Shown here: piece after piece, positions 38,691 through 43,225 of the stretch | How positions within the stretch are numbered: the stretch's first letter is position 1 | How the letters are laid out: every line of letters starts with the position of its first letter | Origin: Candidatus Nanopelagicales bacterium | Lineage (GTDB): Bacteria; Actinomycetota; Actinomycetes; S36-B12 | Assembly (NCBI GenBank): GCA_030830865.1 | Contig: JAURME010000136.1 | Coordinates: 1-43,225 of the forward strand | Length of the DNA: 43,225 bases | Direction: 5' to 3' | Position numbers and translations under genes: made by a program | The notes under the pieces: generated by a model | Database searches by the model: none | Seen by the model: the letters and a program-made list of their open reading frames with translations, nothing else | What the model was told of the DNA's origin: nothing

Positions 38691-39626
38691 TCACTTCGCA
38701 GGCGCCACGTCGTCCGGCACGGAGCCGCGTCGACTGCCGTCACGACCGAGGACACCGGGATGGACGACACGACGCTCGCGCTCGGCGACAGCGAAGGCCT
38801 GCATCGCCGCCGGCACGTCCATCGGCTGAAGAGAGATCTCTTCCCCCGGTTCCAGCTCACTCACACGTGGCAGGTCGGCCGAACAGACCACCCCGACGAT
38901 CGGATAGCCGCCGGTGAGGCCTCCATCCGGACCGAGGATGATGAGTTCACCCGAGGGCGCAGCCTGGATCGCACCGACCACGACCGGACGACTCGGCCGA
39001 GAGCCCGAGGAGCTTGCGGCACCACCCACCATCCGGGTGCCTGATCGGGCGGTCGACTGGACACGCCACGGTCCGACGGGCAGCGGCACGTCCTCGCAGG
39101 GCACCACGCGCAGCGGACCCCCTGCATCATCGCCCTGACGCAGGAATGCCCCGGCACTGCATCCCGACCCTGCGACACCGGTGAGCGCGACTCCGCTTCG
39201 CAATGAGGTGCCGGCGATGCCGGAGAAGGTGTCGGTGGCCGCAGAGCCGAGGACGAGCGGGGCTTCCCATCCGGCGATGGCAAGGTAGACGGGGCCGGGA
39301 CCCCGATGGTCGACGACCACACGTACGTCGGCCGTGACCGCCAGGCCGACGCCCGCGCCGAAGGGGAGGCCGTCGACGGTGACCTGCGCCGGGCCGACCA
39401 CCGCGACTGTTGTCGGCAGATGGAAGTGGAGCTCCATGCTCCCCGCCAGCAGTTCCACTGCAGGCTGACGGGGATCCTCGGCTCCGCGCACCAGATTCGT
39501 CGCCACGAGGTACCGGGACCGGTGCCATGCGCCGGAGATCGGCACCCCGATGCCGGCGAGCCCTCGCCGGCCACCGTCCTGCACCGTCGCCAGGTCCACG
39601 TGGGTGACCGTCGCGATCGCCGTCAC
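38691..39626 (-). CDS. pxpC: 5-oxoprolinase subunit C (KipA/carboxyltransferase-like)
   Basis: 311 residues of the biotin-dependent carboxyltransferase-like (AHS2) family: VQDGGRRGLAGIGVPISGA at the N-terminus, VAVVGPAQVTVDG and a C-terminal GELIILGPDGGLTGGYPIVG. With PxpA and PxpB it converts 5-oxoproline to glutamate with ATP (function known from other bacteria). GTG at 39626 overlaps the pxpB stop by 4 nt. Last gene of the pxpABC operon. Confidence 0.93.
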   Translation of the reverse strand: MTAIATVTHVDLATVQDGGRRGLAGIGVPISGAWHRSRYLVATNLVRGAEDPRQPAVELLAGSMELHFHLPTTVAVVGPAQVTVDGLPFGAGVGLAVTADVRVVVDHRGPGPVYLAIAGWEAPLVLGSAATDTFSGIAGTSLRSGVALTGVAGSGCSAGAFLRQGDDAGGPLRVVPCEDVPLPVGPWRVQSTARSGTRMVGGAASSSGSRPSRPVVVGAIQAAPSGELIILGPDGGLTGGYPIVGVVCSADLPRVSELEPGEEISLQPMDVPAAMQAFAVAERERRVVHPGVLGRDGSRRGSVPDDVAPAK

Positions 39627-40264
39627 GACTCCACCTCGACGAAGCGGACGAGATCACCCGCGGCCAGCAGGCTCGGCTGCGCGCTCCGCTCCGGATCGAA
39701 CAGCACCACCGTCGACACCCCGATGAGATGCCAGCCACCGGGCATGTCCTGCGGATAGACCGCGCTCATCCCCGCGGCCACCGCAACGCTGCCGCGCGGC
39801 ACACGTGCGCGCGGGGCGGCGAGACGATCCAGAGCAGACCACTCGAGAGTCGGGTCGCCGACCGGCTCGAGGTAGCCGAATCCTGGAGCGAAGCCCAACA
39901 TGGCGACCCGCCACACCTGCCGCCGGTGAGCCTCGACGAGTGCGGTGACCTCCACGCCCAGGGCCGCTGATGCCGAGGCGAGGTCCTCCCCCTCGTAGCG
40001 CACGTCGATGTGATGCTCACGGGGTTGAACGGGACGCTGCGTCCCCTCGGACGACTGTCTCGCCAACGCCTCCCGTACCGCGTCGAGCAGCCGGAGGTCG
40101 GGGGCGGGCGCCTCGACGAGGACATCGTGTAGGCCGCGCCGCACAAGAAGGTCGATCCCGAGGGACTCCCGCTGGTGTTCCAGGGTCTGCGCCACGCGCT
40201 CACGGGCGTCCGGACCGTCTGTAGACACGAGGACAGCCCGGTCCCCGAACCACTGCGCAGTCAT
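39623..40264 (-). CDS. pxpB: 5-oxoprolinase subunit B (KipI-like)
   Basis: 213 residues of the allophanate-hydrolase-subunit-1 family: MTAQWFGDRAVLVSTDG start, MLGFAPGFGYLEP (central signature), PRARVPRGSVAVAAGMSAVY and GGWHLIGVSTVVLFDP. ATG at 40264 overlaps the pxpA stop by 4 nt; the long frame upstream is antisense-like and rejected. In Bacillus the homologue KipI also inhibits a sporulation kinase, but the operon here indicates the 5-oxoprolinase role. Confidence 0.92.
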   Translation of the reverse strand: MTAQWFGDRAVLVSTDGPDARERVAQTLEHQRESLGIDLLVRRGLHDVLVEAPAPDLRLLDAVREALARQSSEGTQRPVQPREHHIDVRYEGEDLASASAALGVEVTALVEAHRRQVWRVAMLGFAPGFGYLEPVGDPTLEWSALDRLAAPRARVPRGSVAVAAGMSAVYPQDMPGGWHLIGVSTVVLFDPERSAQPSLLAAGDLVRFVEVES

Positions 40265-41028
40265 GGCCGGGGTGGGTGCTCGATGCGGATGCCGTCCGCC
40301 TCGAGGGCTCCGCGCACGGCTTCGGCAAGGGCGACGGCATCGGGGGTATCCCCATGGAGACAGATGGATGCGGCATCGATGCGCAGCCATGCACCGTCGC
40401 GCGAGCGCACTCGACGGTCCCGGGCCAAGGCCAGCGCCTGATCGACCGCCTCGTGTCGGTCGATCAGGACCGCGCCGACCTCCGTTCGGGGAACGAGGGT
40501 GCCGTCCTCCCGATAGCGCCGATCGGCGAAGGCCTCGATCAGATAGGGCAGCCCGGCCGCGTCGACTTTCCGCTCGATCGACGGGGCCGGAGGTCCGAGG
40601 ACGGCGATCGGGGTTCCCACGTCGACACAGGCGTCGGCCACCGCCTGCACGAAGGCCACCGACGCCTCGGGATGTGCGACGAGATCGTGGTAGAGCGCTC
40701 CGTGGGCCTTGACATGCGTCAGGGCGACACCATGGGCAGCAGACGCAGCAGCCACGGCGAGGATCTGCCCTCGAACAGTGGTCGTGAGGGACCGCGGATC
40801 GTGATCCGCGAGTTGGGAGACGCGTCCGAACCCGGGACGGTCGGGATAGGACGGATGAGCGCCCACAGCGACGGCGGCGTCGACAGCCAGCGCCACCGTC
40901 GTCGTCAGGACCTCCCCGCCGCCTGCATGACCGCCGGCGGCGATGTTCGCGGTGGTGACCAGGGTGAGGAGCGCTGCGTCGTCCCCGCACTCCTCCCCGA
41001 CGTCGGCGTTGAGATCGATGCTGGCCAC
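40261..41028 (-). CDS. pxpA: 5-oxoprolinase subunit A (LamB/YcsF family)
   Basis: 255 residues: SIDLNADVGEECGDDAALL at the N-terminus, NIAAGGHAGG, VGAHPSYPDRPGFGR, HVKAHGALYHDL and CLHGDTPDA, all hallmarks of the YcsF/LamB family with its deacetylase-like barrel. First gene of pxpABC; removes 5-oxoproline, a damage product of glutamine and glutathione-type metabolites. GTG at 41028 follows TACACT by 6 nt, so the operon mRNA is probably leaderless. Confidence 0.93.
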   Translation of the reverse strand: MASIDLNADVGEECGDDAALLTLVTTANIAAGGHAGGGEVLTTTVALAVDAAVAVGAHPSYPDRPGFGRVSQLADHDPRSLTTTVRGQILAVAAASAAHGVALTHVKAHGALYHDLVAHPEASVAFVQAVADACVDVGTPIAVLGPPAPSIERKVDAAGLPYLIEAFADRRYREDGTLVPRTEVGAVLIDRHEAVDQALALARDRRVRSRDGAWLRIDAASICLHGDTPDAVALAEAVRGALEADGIRIEHPPRP

Positions 41029-41034
41029 AACACG

Positions 41035-41040
41035 AGTGTA
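41035..41040 (-). promoter_or_regulatory. -10 element (leaderless) for pxpABC
   Basis: TACACT on the minus strand, 6 nt before the GTG at 41028. Confidence 0.55.
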
Positions 41041-41093
41041 GGTCGCACGTCGATCGGCCACCTGCGCGTCGATCGGCCGCTCGCGGGGGTGTG

Positions 41094-41414
41094 TCAGGGA
41101 GTGGGGCGCTCGGTGAAGAAGCGCAGTTCAGTCGGTTCTCGGAGCAGGTCGGTCAGGGCCGCGTTGCCGTCGATCACATGCGGCGTCTGCATGTGATTCT
41201 CCCAGTCCGCCCTGGACCGGAACTTCTCCAGCATCGTCCACGTGCCCTGGTCATCGTCGGACTCCACCAGTTCCATGTAGATGCACCCGGGCTCGGCATG
41301 GGTGCCCGCCATCAGGGCGCGCACATGACGCTCCGCCTCCGCCAGGCGGTCAAGCCTCGGGCGAATGGTGGCGATGAGGTACAGCGGCTCCCCCGGGGGA
41401 TCCTGCGCTGGCAT
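41094..41414 (-). CDS. Antibiotic biosynthesis monooxygenase-domain protein
   Basis: 106 residues with the ABM/YgiN-like dimeric alpha-beta barrel: LYLIATIRPRLDRLAEAERH, AEPGCIYMELVES, TWTMLEKFRSRADWENHMQT. Members are cofactor-free quinol monooxygenases or of unknown function. ATG at 41414 has GGAG about 7 nt upstream and a TACGGT hexamer at 41438-41443 as possible -10. It stands between pxpA and the transaldolase gene with no overlap. Confidence 0.85.
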   Translation of the reverse strand: MPAQDPPGEPLYLIATIRPRLDRLAEAERHVRALMAGTHAEPGCIYMELVESDDDQGTWTMLEKFRSRADWENHMQTPHVIDGNAALTDLLREPTELRFFTERPTP

Positions 41415-41456
41415 GACATCTCCGATCGACGACCATCACCGTAGTCGCCCGTGTGC

Positions 41457-42530
41457 CTACTTGTCGGGATTGGGCAGGAGCACGTCGCGGACGAAGGACT
41501 CGAGCTCATTGTTGGCGTCGAGGAACTGACGCAGGGTGCGCACCGTCGCGCCGTAGCCGGTGAACTCGTCGACCGACAGACCGTCTTCGTCGTAGGCCTT
41601 ACGGAACTCGGCGAAGTTGTCGTAGAGGTCCTCGACGATGCGCGGATCGACCGGGTCGTCGAGTCGGTGGGTGGGCTCGATGCCGCTGGCATTGAGACGC
41701 TTCTGCCAGCCGAACGGCGGCGAGATGACGACATCGCCACCGATGAACTGGCTCCAGTGCATGTGGTTGCGGAAGGCGGCCGACAGCAGGCGGGTGCGGT
41801 ATCCCCGCTCCTGGTACAGCTGGTAGGCCCGCTTGAACACCGCGACTCCGGCCCACTCCGTGATGCCCGGGTCGACGGTGATCTGCGCCTTCTCACCCGA
41901 GACGCGCATCCAGTCATCGGTGCGGCCCACCATGATCGTGCAGACCGGACCCATGTGACTCACGTCCAGACCGTCCGCCTCCCGGCGGCGCAGACCTCGT
42001 TCGACGGCCTCGGCGACCGCGATTGCCTGCGGCACCGTGAACGACACGGTGGCATTGATGCTGACCCCCCGGTATGTGGCCTCCTCAAACGCCGCGACCC
42101 CTGCCGTGGTCACCGGGATCTTGACGATCATGTTGGGCGCGAGAGCACTGAACTCGACGGCCTGCTCGACCAGTGCGTCGGTGTTGCGGTAGTTCCGCGG
42201 ATCGGTCTGGATCGACAGGCGCCCATTGCGGCCCTCGTAGTGCTCGAAGGCCGGAACGAGGAGCTCAGCAGCCTCGACCGACAGTCGCTTGACCATGGCC
42301 CAGCCGATCTCTTCCTCCGTGGCCGTCGGGTTCTCCGCGGCGTACTCGGTGATTCTCTGAGACCACGTCGGACGGTCGGCCTTCAACGCGGTCAGGGCGA
42401 TGACCGGGTTGCAGGTCGCGCCGACCGCACCCCAGCCGATGGCCTCGGACAGCTCACGCGGATCCGCCGAGTCGTTCCACAGCACGGTCGGCGTCGTCTC
42501 GGTCATGCGCAGCAGCGGTGACGTCGTCAT
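41457..42530 (-). CDS. Transaldolase family protein
   Basis: 357 residues, TIM barrel. Family motifs include GAVGATCNPVIALTALK, NMIVKIPVTTAGVAAFEEA (Schiff-base Lys), VSINATVSFTVPQAIAVAEA and an SAAFRNHMHWSQFIGGDVVI segment. It is longer than and distinct from the pentose-phosphate transaldolase usually encoded with transketolase. Its ribosome binding site (TAGGAG) contains the stop codon of mmsA, so the two are co-expressed; this links it to methylmalonate-semialdehyde metabolism (inositol, valine or propionate routes) rather than the pentose phosphate pathway. The substrate is inferred only. Confidence 0.88.
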   Translation of the reverse strand: MTTSPLLRMTETTPTVLWNDSADPRELSEAIGWGAVGATCNPVIALTALKADRPTWSQRITEYAAENPTATEEEIGWAMVKRLSVEAAELLVPAFEHYEGRNGRLSIQTDPRNYRNTDALVEQAVEFSALAPNMIVKIPVTTAGVAAFEEATYRGVSINATVSFTVPQAIAVAEAVERGLRRREADGLDVSHMGPVCTIMVGRTDDWMRVSGEKAQITVDPGITEWAGVAVFKRAYQLYQERGYRTRLLSAAFRNHMHWSQFIGGDVVISPPFGWQKRLNASGIEPTHRLDDPVDPRIVEDLYDNFAEFRKAYDEDGLSVDEFTGYGATVRTLRQFLDANNELESFVRDVLLPNPDK

Positions 42531-42539
42531 GTCGAACTC

Positions 42540-43225
42540 CTAGGACTGGGTCGGGAAGCCGAGGTTGATGCCGCCGTGGCTGGGATCCAGCCACCGACTG
42601 GTGACCACCTTGCCACGGGTGAAGAAGTGCACGCCCTCAGTTCCGTGCGCGTGGGTGTCACCGAACAGGGACGCCTTCCAACCTCCGAAGGAGTAGTAGG
42701 CCATCGGGACCGGGATCGGCACGTTGATGCCGATCATGCCGACCTCGATCTCGTTCTGGAACCGCCGCGCGGCGCCGCCGTCGTTCGTGAAGATCGCGGT
42801 CCCGTTGCCGTACGGGTGGTCGTTGATCATCTGAACCCCGGCCTCGAAGGACGACACGCGGACCACCGACAGCACCGGACCGAAGATCTCATCGCTGTAG
42901 ATGGTCATGTCCGTGGTGACGTTGTCGAACAGGGTCGGCAGCAGCCAGAATCCGCCATCCTCACCGTCGACGTCTCCCTGGCGGCCGTCGACCACGAGAG
43001 TCGCACCGGCGGCCTCCCCCGCGTCGACATAGGACCTCACCTTGTCGCGGTGCACACCGGTGACCAGTGGGCCCATGTCGCATCCGCGCCGCCCGTCGCC
43101 GGTACGGAGTGCCGGCATACGCTCGGCGATCTTGGCCACGAGTTCGTCGCCGATCGGCTCAACCGCGAGGACAACCGATATGGCCATGCAGCGCTCGCCC
43201 GCGGAGCCGAATCCTGCGTTGATTG
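42540..43225 (-). CDS. mmsA: CoA-acylating methylmalonate-semialdehyde dehydrogenase, C-terminal part (5' end outside window)
   Basis: About 228 residues. The catalytic Cys is present in GFGSAGERCMAISVV; further motifs are FGPVLSVVRV, NDHPYGNGTAIFTNDGGA, GMIGINVPIPVPMAYYSFGG and THAHGTEGVHFFTRGKVVTS, which are specific for MmsA/IolA. It oxidises methylmalonate or malonate semialdehyde to propionyl- or acetyl-CoA with NAD+. The N-terminal NAD-binding half lies beyond the window edge. Followed by the transaldolase gene after 9 nt. Confidence 0.96.
   Translation of the reverse strand, partial: INAGFGSAGERCMAISVVLAVEPIGDELVAKIAERMPALRTGDGRRGCDMGPLVTGVHRDKVRSYVDAGEAAGATLVVDGRQGDVDGEDGGFWLLPTLFDNVTTDMTIYSDEIFGPVLSVVRVSSFEAGVQMINDHPYGNGTAIFTNDGGAARRFQNEIEVGMIGINVPIPVPMAYYSFGGWKASLFGDTHAHGTEGVHFFTRGKVVTSRWLDPSHGGINLGFPTQS

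Noticed and set aside
1-43225. tRNA, rRNA, CRISPR arrays, prophage or plasmid functions
   Set aside because: No cloverleaf-like gene, regular spaced repeats, phage structural genes, integrases or replication genes were found on reading the window.

Overview
The window is high-GC DNA from an actinomycete (class Actinomycetes, probably free-living and aerobic). Genes are densely packed, stop and start codons often overlap by 4 nt (ATGA/GTGA), and GTG starts are common. Marker genes agree: the C-terminus of the multifunctional 2-oxoglutarate enzyme Kgd followed by DUF6104, a WhiB1-type [4Fe-4S] regulator next to a PdtaS-type kinase, SigR/RsrA, a fused CofG-CofH FO synthase (coenzyme F420) and nickel superoxide dismutase with its SodX protease. 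The order whiB1 - pdtaS - biotinyl protein - rsrA - sigR - SRAP protein - aroA - rsgA resembles the Rv3219-Rv3228 region of Mycobacterium tuberculosis, here interrupted by a urease-like operon.

Layout. 1-1313: kgd end and DUF6104. 1319-7206 (minus): MDR oxidoreductase, 7TM-PAS sensor, separate histidine kinase, NarL-type response regulator, amidohydrolase. 7217-8443: DUF3291, sodX, sodN. 8444-13122: accessory island with three related secreted proteins (8679-9335, 9573-10274, 12355-12930), a decayed sodN copy, a displaced acetyltransferase 3' end, an SMR transporter and small genes. 13123-17500: MFS exporter, RsbW-like/SigF-like pair, membrane protein, lipid kinase. 17501-25269: whiB1, pdtaS, ureAB/ureC, GNAT, biotinyl protein, rsrA/sigR, hydrolase, SRAP. 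25350-30196: copC, aroA, rsgA, DUF2231, hisN, CBS protein. 30201-34808 (minus): fbiC, AA_synth, EthD, P450. 35059-38650: small protein, exonuclease III, GMC oxidoreductase, LppM-like lipoprotein. 38691-43225 (minus): 5-oxoprolinase pxpABC, monooxygenase-like protein, transaldolase and mmsA (cut by the window edge).

Signals worth attention. (1) Three secreted proteins share a C-terminal Trp/Cys domain that I do not recognise. (2) An 18-nt motif lies upstream of two of them, at identical distance from the predicted -10, and again in front of the response-regulator gene at 3.6 kb, which suggests that this two-component system may control them. (3) These genes sit between an intact gene and a broken copy of the same gene (sodN; GNAT), a footprint of integration or recombination. 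(4) At least ten starts follow a TAnnnT hexamer by 6-7 nt, the signature of leaderless mRNAs. (5) A consensus SigR promoter (GGGAAT-N18-GTT) lies just in front of an extended in-frame start of sigR. No tRNA, rRNA, CRISPR array, transposase or integrase was seen.
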